DNA of 25,366 bases from a virus. A program made the position numbers and the translations under genes. This document shows positions 6,065 to 12,428 of this stretch, one piece after another; the stretch's first letter is position 1; each line of letters starts with the position of its first letter. Below the pieces are notes generated by a model. It worked only from the letters and a program-made list of their open reading frames with translations. It had not been told where the DNA came from and did not search any database. The stretch spans positions 1 through 25,366 of IMG/VR virus record IMGVR_UViG_3300031111_000295. One strand, written 5' to 3'.

Positions 6065-6291
6065 TAAAGTTGGAAGATAGGTTGGATGAGATAGGGCCTG
6101 ACCTAATGCTCTGTTTGGAGCGTGCGATAAGTATGTTGGAAAGTCTACCGGGTAAAAACGGCAAGCCGCACAATGAGCCACTTTCATTTATAGCGGTGGT
6201 GCTGCTTGCTATCTATCTACACGGTCAAGGAGGTGGTGCCTTTGATTGTCTAAAATCAAAAAGACAGAGAAACGAGACAGTTGGTTGTTAG
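6061..6291 (+). CDS. Small protein with one hydrophobic segment
   Basis: The product has 76 residues from ATG 6061, which overlaps the winged-helix stop as ATGA. A longer in-frame ORF upstream lacks coding support because it lies over the winged-helix gene. Residues 1-28 form an acidic helix (LEDRLDEIGPDLMLCLERAI). A hydrophobic stretch LSFIAVVLLAIYL could insert in the membrane or be the core of a helix, and the C-terminus is basic. It is the last gene before the terminator-like repeat, so it ends the early transcription unit. No family is recognised. Confidence 0.6.
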   Translation: MIKLEDRLDEIGPDLMLCLERAISMLESLPGKNGKPHNEPLSFIAVVLLAIYLHGQGGGAFDCLKSKRQRNETVGC

Positions 6292-6306
6292 CATTCTTTT
6301 CATCGT

Positions 6307-6339
6307 GGTCCCGGGTCGGTGAGTGCTTGGCCCGGGACC
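6307..6339 (+). terminator. Perfect 9-bp inverted repeat ending the early unit
   Basis: GGTCCCGGG at 6307-6315 pairs perfectly with CCCGGGACC at 6331-6339 around a 15-nt loop. It lies 15 bases after the last early stop codon and about 30 bases before a good promoter. There is no T-run, so intrinsic termination would be weak; factor-dependent termination or a protein-binding operator are alternatives. Confidence 0.5.
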
Positions 6340-6368
6340 GAATTCCCAAAACATCAAAACATTTGAGA

Positions 6369-6396
6369 TTGACGGAAAAATCGAATTGCCCATAAT
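6369..6396 (+). promoter_or_regulatory. Sigma70-like promoter for the packaging/structural operon
   Basis: TTGACG at 6369-6374 (5 of 6 consensus) and CATAAT at 6391-6396 (5 of 6) are separated by 16 bases. Transcription would start near 6403, in the only sizeable non-coding gap before the terminase genes. This is the best promoter match I saw in the window. It suggests that host RNA polymerase reads the late genes, unless a regulator is required. Confidence 0.6.
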
Positions 6397-6453
6397 GCGG
6401 TGTCGGTTGAAGTGATTTACGGAGAGGTCCCTTCTACTGGCACTGATGCTGAC

Positions 6454-6491
6454 AAGGCCCGGTGGTTTCCCCTTTACTTCCACCGGGTCTT
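6454..6491 (+). promoter_or_regulatory. 12-bp stem-loop in the terminase leader
   Basis: AAGGCCCGGTGG at 6454-6465 pairs with CCACCGGGTCTT at 6480-6491 (one G-U pair) around a pyrimidine-rich 14-nt loop. It lies in the predicted 120-nt leader between promoter and the TerS start. It could be an attenuator or mRNA-stabilising structure, or a terminase recognition (pac-like) site. Pairing by eye only. Confidence 0.5.
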
Positions 6492-6522
6492 GTTTGAACA
6501 GCAAATCTCGAGGGCTGTGACC

Positions 6523-7041
6523 ATGGGCAGACGGCGCAAGCAAACAAATAAAGCCAAGCCAGTCCCGGGTACTGATCCTTCCGAAATCACACCGGAACTA
6601 GTTAGACAGTTGGCTACTCTGATAGACGACAAGACTTTAACCGGGGCTCAGCGTAAAATTATAGTGGTCAATTCTTTACCGCAGCTCGTTGACGTTCCAA
6701 ACCTGGAGAAATGTCGTCTTGCCTCGGTCTGTCCGCAAACTTACTACAAGTACCGCAAGCTGGAGAAGTACCAGGATGCCGAGAAGCAGTATCGGCACAA
6801 CCTTCTTGGATCAATTCAGTCCGAAATGCTGGCTCGATACGTCCGGTCGGCGCGGTACGGATCGGACGCGGCTGTTGTGAGGCTGCTGGAGGAAGGGAAG
6901 ACTTTCTTCCCGACCGGTCGTGGTATCAATATCGGGGTGTCGGTCAATCTATCACCGGAAGAACTCAAGAAAAAGCGGGAAGAAAACCGGCTTGAGGGTT
7001 TGGGGAAATATGGTTTTGTCCCTGTTCAGTCTGATAATTAG
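6523..7041 (+). CDS. terS: Putative terminase small subunit
   Basis: The product has 172 residues from ATG 6523, with AGGG 8 bases upstream. An in-frame GTG at 6400 sits at the predicted transcription start and its extra residues coincide with the leader stem-loop, so I reject it. The N-terminus is basic (MGRRRKQTNKAK). A helical DNA-binding region follows (LTGAQRKIIVVNSLPQLVD; CPQTYYKYRKLEKY), then an oligomerisation-type helix (YRHNLLGSIQSEMLARYVRS), and a charged C-terminus that could contact TerL. TerS recognises the phage DNA and hands it to TerL. The assignment rests on size, HTH-like pattern and position directly before TerL; small subunits diverge strongly. Confidence 0.7.
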   Translation: MGRRRKQTNKAKPVPGTDPSEITPELVRQLATLIDDKTLTGAQRKIIVVNSLPQLVDVPNLEKCRLASVCPQTYYKYRKLEKYQDAEKQYRHNLLGSIQSEMLARYVRSARYGSDAAVVRLLEEGKTFFPTGRGINIGVSVNLSPEELKKKREENRLEGLGKYGFVPVQSDN

Positions 7042-7054
7042 CGTGGTGGTGAGC

Positions 7055-8506
7055 ATGGTCCAGCCGATAACAGTCGATCTGAATCCGCTGGAAATGTTCA
7101 CGGCGGAGTATCTGCCGCACCGGCTGAAGCAGGCTGTCCCTCCTTTCCACCGCGAAATCAATCGTGTCCTGGCGGATCCCTCGGCGTCCTACGTCCTGCT
7201 TGAGGCTATGCGGGCCGGTGGCAAGACCACCCTGGTTGAAAATTGGGTTCTCTGGCAGATAGCGGAAGCGGCGCCGGATGATAGCGAGCTGCAGATTCTT
7301 AGCCGATCGGGTGACGATAACGGTACTGCCATCAAGCTAATGAAGCACGTGCGGGACGAGCTTGAGACGAACGAGATTCTTCTGAATGACTTCGGTCTGA
7401 CTCGGGGTGCCGCCTGGGGGCAGCGGCACGTCGAGGTCATTCGACCAGGTGGCGGTCGAATCAACTTCTACTCACACGGCAAGAAAAGTTCGATTCGAGG
7501 ATCCCGCGGAACCGTTTTGATCGACGACCCTCAGAACACGGACGATTGCGAGTCTGAGGCTATTCTGAACCGTGACATGCAGTGGTTCCTCACCGACCTG
7601 TTGCCGGTTATTCTACCGGAACAGCGCCTGTTGTTCATCGGCACGCCGATCAGTCCGCTGTCCCTGTGTTCTGCCCTCAAGGAAATGGAAGACTTCAAGG
7701 TGTTGTCCTTTCCGGTGGAGGACGCGTTTGGCAATTCGATCTGGCCGGACCACTTTCCCCAGGAGTATCTGGAGCAACGCAAACGGCTCATGGGGCTGGA
7801 CAACTACTACGGCGAGTACATGTGCGAGCCCAGAGTGTCCGGCAATCCCGTGTTTCGAATGGAGTGGATCAAAGATTACGATCCCGATTCTGAGCAGTTT
7901 GACCGGTTACGCCGAGAGGGCTTCTACATCGTGACCGGTATCGACAAAGCCCAGAGCAAGGACACGAAGGCTTGCAATACGGCCATGGTTACGGTGGCGG
8001 CGACTTTGGGGGCTGTGCCGGACATCTTCCTGCTGGAGTGCCGGGCCGATCGGTGGAGCACAAAGGAGGGCGCCGAACAGACGGTTCAGGTATTCAATGC
8101 ATTCCACCAGAATTGCACCGTACAGGAATCTGACCTGGCCAAGGGCCATGGTGACGATGCCATGACGGAGGAATTGAAGGCTTTGCAGCGGTTGTACGGG
8201 ATTCAGTTGAATATCGAGACAGTCCGACCGACCAGGGACAAGGTCTTGCGGGCAATGGCCGTCCAGTCTATGGTTCAAAATGGGCAATTTCATATCAATC
8301 GGCACGACCCCGGGCACCAGGCGCTGCTTCGGGAAATGATGATGTTTACCGGTGACGGCAAGTTCCTGAATGACCGGGTCGACGCCCTGGTCCACGCGCT
8401 GACGAAGATCAAGCAGTTGATGGACCGGCGCCAGACGGCTTCGAGCTCGGGACCGAAAAAAGTATTACCTCCCGGGCGCCGGCATTCCGTTACGGGGAAG
8501 GTGTGA
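7055..8506 (+). CDS. terL: Terminase large subunit (packaging ATPase-nuclease)
   Basis: The product has 483 residues from ATG 7055; upstream in-frame codons overlap terS and include a membrane-like run that is unlikely to be real. Walker A lies at residues 50-59 (EAMRAGGKTT), Walker B at about 154-159 (VLIDDP, with Asp in place of the usual Glu), and the coupling motif at about 194-198 (FIGTP). The nuclease half starts at GIDKAQSKDT (Asp 297), with a second acidic cluster (ESDLAKGHGDD) and the final NDRVDALVHAL. All motor and RNase H-fold landmarks are present at normal length. It drives DNA into the prohead through the portal and cuts the concatemer. Its C-terminal peptide LPPGRRHSVTGKV reappears in the small gene at 8684. 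Confidence 0.92.
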   Translation: MVQPITVDLNPLEMFTAEYLPHRLKQAVPPFHREINRVLADPSASYVLLEAMRAGGKTTLVENWVLWQIAEAAPDDSELQILSRSGDDNGTAIKLMKHVRDELETNEILLNDFGLTRGAAWGQRHVEVIRPGGGRINFYSHGKKSSIRGSRGTVLIDDPQNTDDCESEAILNRDMQWFLTDLLPVILPEQRLLFIGTPISPLSLCSALKEMEDFKVLSFPVEDAFGNSIWPDHFPQEYLEQRKRLMGLDNYYGEYMCEPRVSGNPVFRMEWIKDYDPDSEQFDRLRREGFYIVTGIDKAQSKDTKACNTAMVTVAATLGAVPDIFLLECRADRWSTKEGAEQTVQVFNAFHQNCTVQESDLAKGHGDDAMTEELKALQRLYGIQLNIETVRPTRDKVLRAMAVQSMVQNGQFHINRHDPGHQALLREMMMFTGDGKFLNDRVDALVHALTKIKQLMDRRQTASSSGPKKVLPPGRRHSVTGKV

Positions 8507-8526
8507 TGACGTTGCAATGAAAACTA

Positions 8527-8665
8527 CGGGTTGTGGTGGAACTGGTATACACTACCGGATACTTCGGTTGGCGAACCGAGACAGAGGCCGGTTGGTTGGG
8601 GAGCACTCCAGCTGTGGGGACGCCCATGCGTTTATCGCTTGCGGGTTCGAATCCCGTCGACCCGT
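8527..8665 (+). ncRNA. 139-nt tRNA-like element with oversized centre
   Basis: A 7-bp acceptor stem (8527-8533 CGGGTTG with 8658-8664 CGACCCG, one G-U) encloses a D-arm of leucine-tRNA form (GTG at 8536-8538, loop with GGT, CAC at 8550-8552) and a T-arm (8641-8657, GCGGG TTCGAAT CCCGT). T8, A14, G18G19 and the TTC loop are as in real tRNAs. Between D- and T-arm, however, there are 88 nt instead of about 35-40. ACCGG (8554-8558) can pair with CCGGT (8588-8592), enclosing a 29-nt loop that holds another hairpin (8563-8569/8574-8580). Three further small hairpins follow before the T-arm. No normal 7-nt anticodon loop is seen, no CCA is encoded, and the discriminator base would be T. It could be an intron-bearing or degenerate tRNA-Leu, or a tRNA mimic. 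Confidence 0.6.
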
Positions 8666-8683
8666 AGAAAACTTAGGAGCCAA

Positions 8684-8875
8684 ATGAGCAAGAGCTGCCC
8701 TCGCTGTGACGGCAACAACTTTCGGACGCTCAAGGTGGCGCCGGTTGTCCGCGGCCAGGAGCACTATCGCTGTGACGACTGCGGTCTGCACTGGATGGAC
8801 CGGGCCTGTGACGACAGCGGGCGAGTCAATCTGCCGCCAGTGAGACGGCGGCATACTTTGACGGGGAAGTGGTGA
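8684..8875 (+). CDS. Zinc-ribbon protein with a TerL-like C-terminal tail
   Basis: The product has 63 residues from ATG 8684, preceded by AGGAG. The open frame upstream runs through the tRNA-like element and is not coding. CPRC at residues 5-8 and CDDC at about 29-32 make a zinc ribbon. The last 14 residues (LPPVRRRHTLTGKW) match the TerL C-terminus (LPPGRRHSVTGKV) at nine positions with one gap. In several phages the TerL C-terminus docks on the portal or prohead, so this protein may bind the same surface, for example as a packaging accessory factor. That is inference. TGATG junction with the next gene. Confidence 0.72.
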   Translation: MSKSCPRCDGNNFRTLKVAPVVRGQEHYRCDDCGLHWMDRACDDSGRVNLPPVRRRHTLTGKW

Positions 8876-9057
8876 TGAGAACCATCGTTGAAGTCGTCGA
8901 AGCGGACGGCATTAAGGTCGGTGATGTTATTGAACGACGTGATCGGTCCGGCTTTCCATACGCTTGGATTGTCTTCGAGGGGGAGAGTTCTCCGCAGTTC
9001 AGTGACCGCAATGACGCGCTCCATCGAGCCGAAGTCATAAGAGGGAATTTCGGATGA
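8875..9057 (+). CDS. Unknown 60-aa protein
   Basis: ATG 8875 overlaps the zinc-ribbon stop (TGATG), with GGGGAAG upstream. The sequence reads as strand-turn-strand (RTIVEVVEADGIKVGDVIERRD; YAWIVFEGES) with a short C-terminal helix, and resembles a small beta-barrel of SH3 size. There is no cysteine or catalytic motif and no recognised family. ATGA overlap with the next small gene indicates one coupled set of four small genes after TerL. Confidence 0.65.
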   Translation: MRTIVEVVEADGIKVGDVIERRDRSGFPYAWIVFEGESSPQFSDRNDALHRAEVIRGNFG

Positions 9058-9218
9058 AGTATCGCAAGAAGCCGGTTAAGGTAACTAACAAGTACGTGGT
9101 GATGTGGTTCAGGAGTAGGAGAATGGGTAATTGCCGATCTCGTAAGTCCGCCAGGCGCTACTGCCAAAAAATAGATACAGCCCTCACCGCCACCTACACC
9201 CCGGTGGAGGAGGGGTAG
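9054..9218 (+). CDS. Very basic 54-aa protein
   Basis: ATG 9054 overlaps the preceding stop (ATGA); the frame ends at TAG 9216-9218. The peptide is strongly basic (MKYRKKPVKVTNKY; RSRRMGNCRSRKSARRYC), with two Cys residues, and loses charge only at its end. Such composition fits binding to nucleic acid or to an acidic partner, but no fold is recognised. The end of this gene (GTGGAGGAGGGG) supplies the ribosome binding site of the next one. Confidence is moderate because of its size. Confidence 0.55.
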   Translation: MKYRKKPVKVTNKYVVMWFRSRRMGNCRSRKSARRYCQKIDTALTATYTPVEEG

Positions 9219-9223
9219 GGAGT

Positions 9224-9451
9224 ATGGTCGGACGAATTCTTTTTGCTCTACATCGAGCTTGGGTGTGGTACAAGACATCGGGCTACAAGTTTTGTCCGCT
9301 ATGTAACTCAGACGCCCCAGCGGTTGATAATTGTCCCGTTTGCGATGGCTATAAGTCTTATAATTCTGGCTGGCCACCAGACAAAGAAACAAGAGATTTA
9401 TGGAAATTTAGGTATTGGGCTGGTGATCCCCGGAGGCCAAGCGATGACTGA
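9224..9451 (+). CDS. Zinc-ribbon protein
   Basis: The product has 75 residues from ATG 9224 after GGAGGAGGGGTAGGGA. CPLC and CPVC, nine residues apart, form a tight zinc ribbon in residues 24-40. The N-terminus is basic and aromatic (RILFALHRAWVWYK), and the C-terminus is rich in Trp, Tyr and charged residues. The protein overlaps the next gene by 8 bases. It resembles phage or host 'rubredoxin-like' zinc ribbons only in the knuckles. Role unknown. Confidence 0.72.
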   Translation: MVGRILFALHRAWVWYKTSGYKFCPLCNSDAPAVDNCPVCDGYKSYNSGWPPDKETRDLWKFRYWAGDPRRPSDD

Positions 9452-10052
9452 CGCGGAGAAGATAGCGGAATTAGAGGAACGGTTGAACTTACAAGCCGAC
9501 CTCCTTGATAAATTTCTCAACGATCTTACTGACCTAAAATTTATGGTAGCGAAATCGAATACGTGCCATTCGAAGACGGTGGGGCGCTTCTCAATGTTGG
9601 AATTATCTTTCAAGTCCCTCGAATCCCGCCTGGCCGCGCTGGAGAAGCAAGTTGCGCCTCACGACTGCGACACAAAGCCCGCTGTGGATCACGAAAGCGA
9701 GAATGTGAGCAGCGATAGATGGTTGCTGAAGGGGGGACCCTGCGCGAGCCAGGAGTTTTGCGACGAGTTTGGGATCCAGGATGCCGCAGCTACCGTGGAC
9801 GACCACAACGGGCCCTTGGTTGCTGAGGTCAAGTTGTGCCGCTGTCCGAATCCTCGCCTAAGTGATCCCATACCGATAAGACAGGTCGGGACCGACACCG
9901 TTGGTTTGCTTTGTCACCGCTGTCTGGGACTTCATGTTGCCGCACGGAATTCGTCTGGGCTGGCAGAGCAGGAACAAAAACAGGCCAACGAGAAGATCGA
10001 TTGCGCGATTGACCGGGACATGAAGACCATATACCAGGAGCCGCCAAGATGA
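9444..10052 (+). CDS. Coiled-coil protein with C-terminal zinc-knuckle-like segment
   Basis: The product has 202 residues. I chose ATG 9444 because GGAGG at 9432-9436 precedes it and the longer frame upstream lies across the zinc-ribbon gene. Residues 1-75 contain two coiled-coil stretches (KIAELEERLNLQADLLDKFL; LELSFKSLESRLAALEKQV). The middle is acidic and probably disordered. Residues 130-170 hold CRCP and CHRC pairs that may bind zinc, and the C-terminus is a charged helix. The layout suggests an oligomeric scaffold-like or regulatory protein, but no family is recognised. ATGA overlap to a mini-gene. Confidence 0.68.
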   Translation: MTDAEKIAELEERLNLQADLLDKFLNDLTDLKFMVAKSNTCHSKTVGRFSMLELSFKSLESRLAALEKQVAPHDCDTKPAVDHESENVSSDRWLLKGGPCASQEFCDEFGIQDAAATVDDHNGPLVAEVKLCRCPNPRLSDPIPIRQVGTDTVGLLCHRCLGLHVAARNSSGLAEQEQKQANEKIDCAIDRDMKTIYQEPPR

Positions 10053-10111
10053 CCAGCATAACATTCGGCCACCAGATACCGAAGAATTGTGGGAAGGGAG
10101 CTGGTCTATGA
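10049..10111 (+). CDS. 20-residue mini-gene
   Basis: ATG 10049 overlaps the coiled-coil gene's stop (ATGA). Its stop at 10109-10111 overlaps the next ATG 10108 (ATGA), with GGGAAGGGAG inside it serving as ribosome binding site for that gene. The peptide (MTSITFGHQIPKNCGKGAGL) shows no motif. As with the mini-gene at 3341, the double coupling suggests a translated relay between two genes rather than a protein of known function. Confidence 0.35.
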   Translation: MTSITFGHQIPKNCGKGAGL

Positions 10112-10473
10112 TGCGCCTCCGGCTGACACGCAAAAAGGCGCCGCCACTGGTGGACCTTTGCAAGATCAATTTCTCGTTCGGTATCGTTCCGTTTGCCGAT
10201 GCGATGGCAATTCATCCGAGCGTAAACAAGAACGGCGTCCCGCAGCTGCCGCCCAGATCCCCAAAGTTGACGGTCGATATGTATCTGCCGGACGCCGGGC
10301 AGATCATCTCTTTCAGTTACCAGTCTTTTCAGGGAGAGCGGTACTTCAACCTGAAGAACGTGACGCCGGTCGTGGCTCGCCGGCTGGCCCAGAACGGTAT
10401 TATTCTGCGGGCCTGGAGTCAGTTCGAAAAACTCACAAGCGAGAAGTGGATGCCCAAGATGGGAATAGGGTAG
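10108..10473 (+). CDS. Unknown 121-aa protein before the portal gene
   Basis: ATG 10108 and ATG 10111 are adjacent; the first gives an ATGA junction, and GGGAAGGGAG lies upstream of both. The N-terminus is basic (MRLRLTRKKAPP). The centre is beta-rich (DLCKINFSFGIVPFADA; KLTVDMYLPDAGQIISFSYQ) and ends in a helix (TPVVARRLAQNGIILRAW). No family recognised. Its place between the small zinc-ribbon genes and the portal suggests a role in DNA packaging or head completion, but there is no direct evidence. Confidence 0.68.
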   Translation: MMRLRLTRKKAPPLVDLCKINFSFGIVPFADAMAIHPSVNKNGVPQLPPRSPKLTVDMYLPDAGQIISFSYQSFQGERYFNLKNVTPVVARRLAQNGIILRAWSQFEKLTSEKWMPKMGIG

Positions 10474-10493
10474 ATTGAATACATAGGGGTTCG

Positions 10494-10553
10494 ATGCGCG
10501 GCTCGATAAAAGGGGGCTTCTTTTGTCGCACCGCAGAAAGCGCGATGAGATAA
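10494..10553 (+). CDS. Possible 19-residue leader peptide ahead of the portal
   Basis: ATG 10494 follows AGGGG at 10484-10488, and the frame ends at TAA 10551-10553, three bases before the portal GTG. The portal start has only a poor ribosome binding site of its own, so termination of this short frame would deliver ribosomes to it. The peptide is basic (MRGSIKGGFFCRTAESAMR) and has no motif. It could equally be chance; the 83-base gap holds nothing else I can support. Confidence 0.3.
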   Translation: MRGSIKGGFFCRTAESAMR

Positions 10554-10556
10554 CAG

Positions 10557-12428
10557 GTGCTATTTCTAACAGGTAACACACAGCGACTGGACTTTGACGG
10601 GAAACCCCTGGACCTGTTTCGAAATGCCTACTGGCAGGCCAAGCAGGCCCAGAACGTGCGCTTGGCGCAGTATCGCCGCGATTACCAGATGTTCAGCGGC
10701 TTTATTGACATGGTCGACCGGGACCCCGATCGGGCCAACATCTTCATTCCGAAGATTCGCAGCATCGTCAGGACCAAGTTGCCTGGTGAAGTAAAGGCTC
10801 TGGCCGGTACCAGGCCATACCTACCTTTCACCACTCGCCGGACCGAGTTCAAAAACGCCGTGCGGGTCTGGGTCGACGTTGTCGACTACCTGATGGGCGA
10901 AGGCAACTACGTCGTTCACCAGTCGTTTGCGGCCCTTCTCAAGTTGCTCTACGGCGTTTCCTTTATGGACGCGACTCCCTATTGGGTACCTTCGACGGAT
11001 CTGAAAGCAGTTCTAACGCCGAAAGGTCCGAAAGCGATTCGCGTGCCGGTTCAGAGGATGCGGTTGCGCTTCAAGACCTGGGCGCCGTGGGAGGTGTTTG
11101 TTGATCCCATCGCCACCAACCTTGAGGACTTTGGCGGGTGTCGGTATCTCATAAAGCCCCAGATTGCCAGCAAGCGCGAGATTGTGAGAATGGCTCAGCA
11201 GGGCATGTATCCCGGTCTGGACGTTCAGAAATTCCTGGATACAAAAGGCTGGAGCGGTCCCGGCGCTACCGGCGAAATGCAGCAGCATGCTGGCTGGCAG
11301 ATTCTGAGTTCTCTCGGAATACCACTGCCCCAGCTTGACAGCGACGTGGGGATCCTGTTCCGGTACGAATCCGAGGATCGATATATCGACGTCTGGAACG
11401 GTTTGCTGCCGCTCCGGGACATTCCGAATCCCTTCAAGCACAAAAAGATCAATACGGTGCGCTACATTCACGATATGGACGCGCACACGCAGAATCAGTT
11501 CTGGGCCACGGGAGAATCCAAGCAGAATGAGCTGCTTCAGGACCTGTATAACGAGCTCTTTGAAATTGCGATCGACTCCCACGTGATGACAAATCAACCT
11601 CTGATCGTTCACGACAAACGGGTCCAGCCTGAGGAAATCGTTATGACTCCGGGCGGCCGGGTAGGTATTGAACGTGATGAGAACGAACCGTTGTCGAACT
11701 ACCTCCAGATAACCCAGGGGAATCCTCTGCCCCGGGACCACTACGATCTGATGGCCGTGACCGGGCGGTATATGGATATGGGCGCCACTCAGTGGCCTCA
11801 GAGCCGGGGTGAACCGAGCGAAGATGACGCGACGGCAACGGAGATTATCAAACTCGATGAGGCTGCTGGTTCGACCAGGGAGCTGGGCGTCGTCTTGGGT
11901 GAGCAAATCTTTTTGAAATCTCTGTCCGACCGGGTGCTCTCTATTGTCCACCAGTCAGTGATGCCTGACGACGTCGTGGAGATTGTAGGCGAAGAACGGG
12001 CTATGGCGGTTTACGCTCCTACTGCGGCTTCGCCGGCCGGGTACGAGACTCTTGGCCCGCTGGACATCCCGGGCGGCGTCAACATGGAATTTCAGGGTTC
12101 GGATAAGATTGCGAACATGGCGATCAAGCAGCGCAACTGGAAAGAGATTTACCCCATGCTGGCCAGCAGTCCGAACTGTCTCCGCGGCAAGCTCGATTCG
12201 AAACTGCTCGAAGTCTACGACGAAGATACAGACGATATCGAGGAAATGATAATCCCGGACGAAGTGATGATGCAGATTCAGATGGCCGATCAGAGGCTTG
12301 CTTTTGAGCAGGATATGGAGCGCCAGCGCGTCCGAATACCGGGCGGTCAGCCCGGCGGGAAATACAAGGTTAATTCAGGAAAACAGGTCGCGGAAGATAC
12401 CGCGCAAGATGTGAGGAATACAGCATGA
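10557..12428 (+). CDS. Portal protein (short-tailed phage type)
   Basis: The product has 623 residues from GTG 10557. An in-frame TAA lies two codons upstream, so this is the earliest possible start. The N-terminus (NAYWQAKQAQNVRLAQYRRDYQMFSG) and the helical stem region, followed by RSIVRTKLPGEVKALAGTRPYLPF, are typical of P22-, T7- and SU10-like portals. Later TATEIIKLDEAAGSTRELG and a long Met/Gln-rich helical end (MMQIQMADQRLAFEQDMERQ) fit the wing and crown. Twelve copies form the ring at one head vertex through which TerL pumps DNA. It lies downstream of TerL and upstream of scaffold and capsid genes as expected. The ATGA overlap with the next gene puts an exported protein in translational coupling with the portal. 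Confidence 0.82.
   Translation: MLFLTGNTQRLDFDGKPLDLFRNAYWQAKQAQNVRLAQYRRDYQMFSGFIDMVDRDPDRANIFIPKIRSIVRTKLPGEVKALAGTRPYLPFTTRRTEFKNAVRVWVDVVDYLMGEGNYVVHQSFAALLKLLYGVSFMDATPYWVPSTDLKAVLTPKGPKAIRVPVQRMRLRFKTWAPWEVFVDPIATNLEDFGGCRYLIKPQIASKREIVRMAQQGMYPGLDVQKFLDTKGWSGPGATGEMQQHAGWQILSSLGIPLPQLDSDVGILFRYESEDRYIDVWNGLLPLRDIPNPFKHKKINTVRYIHDMDAHTQNQFWATGESKQNELLQDLYNELFEIAIDSHVMTNQPLIVHDKRVQPEEIVMTPGGRVGIERDENEPLSNYLQITQGNPLPRDHYDLMAVTGRYMDMGATQWPQSRGEPSEDDATATEIIKLDEAAGSTRELGVVLGEQIFLKSLSDRVLSIVHQSVMPDDVVEIVGEERAMAVYAPTAASPAGYETLGPLDIPGGVNMEFQGSDKIANMAIKQRNWKEIYPMLASSPNCLRGKLDSKLLEVYDEDTDDIEEMIIPDEVMMQIQMADQRLAFEQDMERQRVRIPGGQPGGKYKVNSGKQVAEDTAQDVRNTA

Noticed and set aside
6400-6522. Longer N-terminus for TerS from GTG 6400
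   Set aside because: The GTG lies at the predicted transcription start and has no ribosome binding site, and the extra codons coincide with a 12-bp leader stem-loop.
6920-7054. Longer N-terminus for TerL with a hydrophobic segment
   Set aside because: It overlaps the terS coding end, and the membrane-like run is a frame artefact; ATG 7055 gives the usual distance to Walker A.
8527-8665. Annotation as an ordinary functional tRNA-Leu
   Set aside because: It is about 50 nt too long, lacks a normal anticodon loop and has T at the discriminator position, so I report it as tRNA-like only.
8531-8683. Coding extension of the zinc-ribbon gene upstream through the tRNA-like element
   Set aside because: The translated segment is the typical false peptide of tRNA D- and T-arms, and ATG 8684 has its own AGGAG.
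8500-8700. Phage attachment site within the tRNA-like element
   Set aside because: No integrase gene is present in the window and no second copy of the T-arm sequence was seen; cannot be supported.
9829-10581. 250-codon minus-strand frame across three + strand genes
   Set aside because: The + strand genes here have coupled starts and ribosome binding sites, while the minus frame crosses their boundaries and lacks signals.
11013-11951. 312-codon minus-strand frame opposite the portal gene
   Set aside because: Its sequence is a shadow of the portal codons, with no start signal and no family resemblance.
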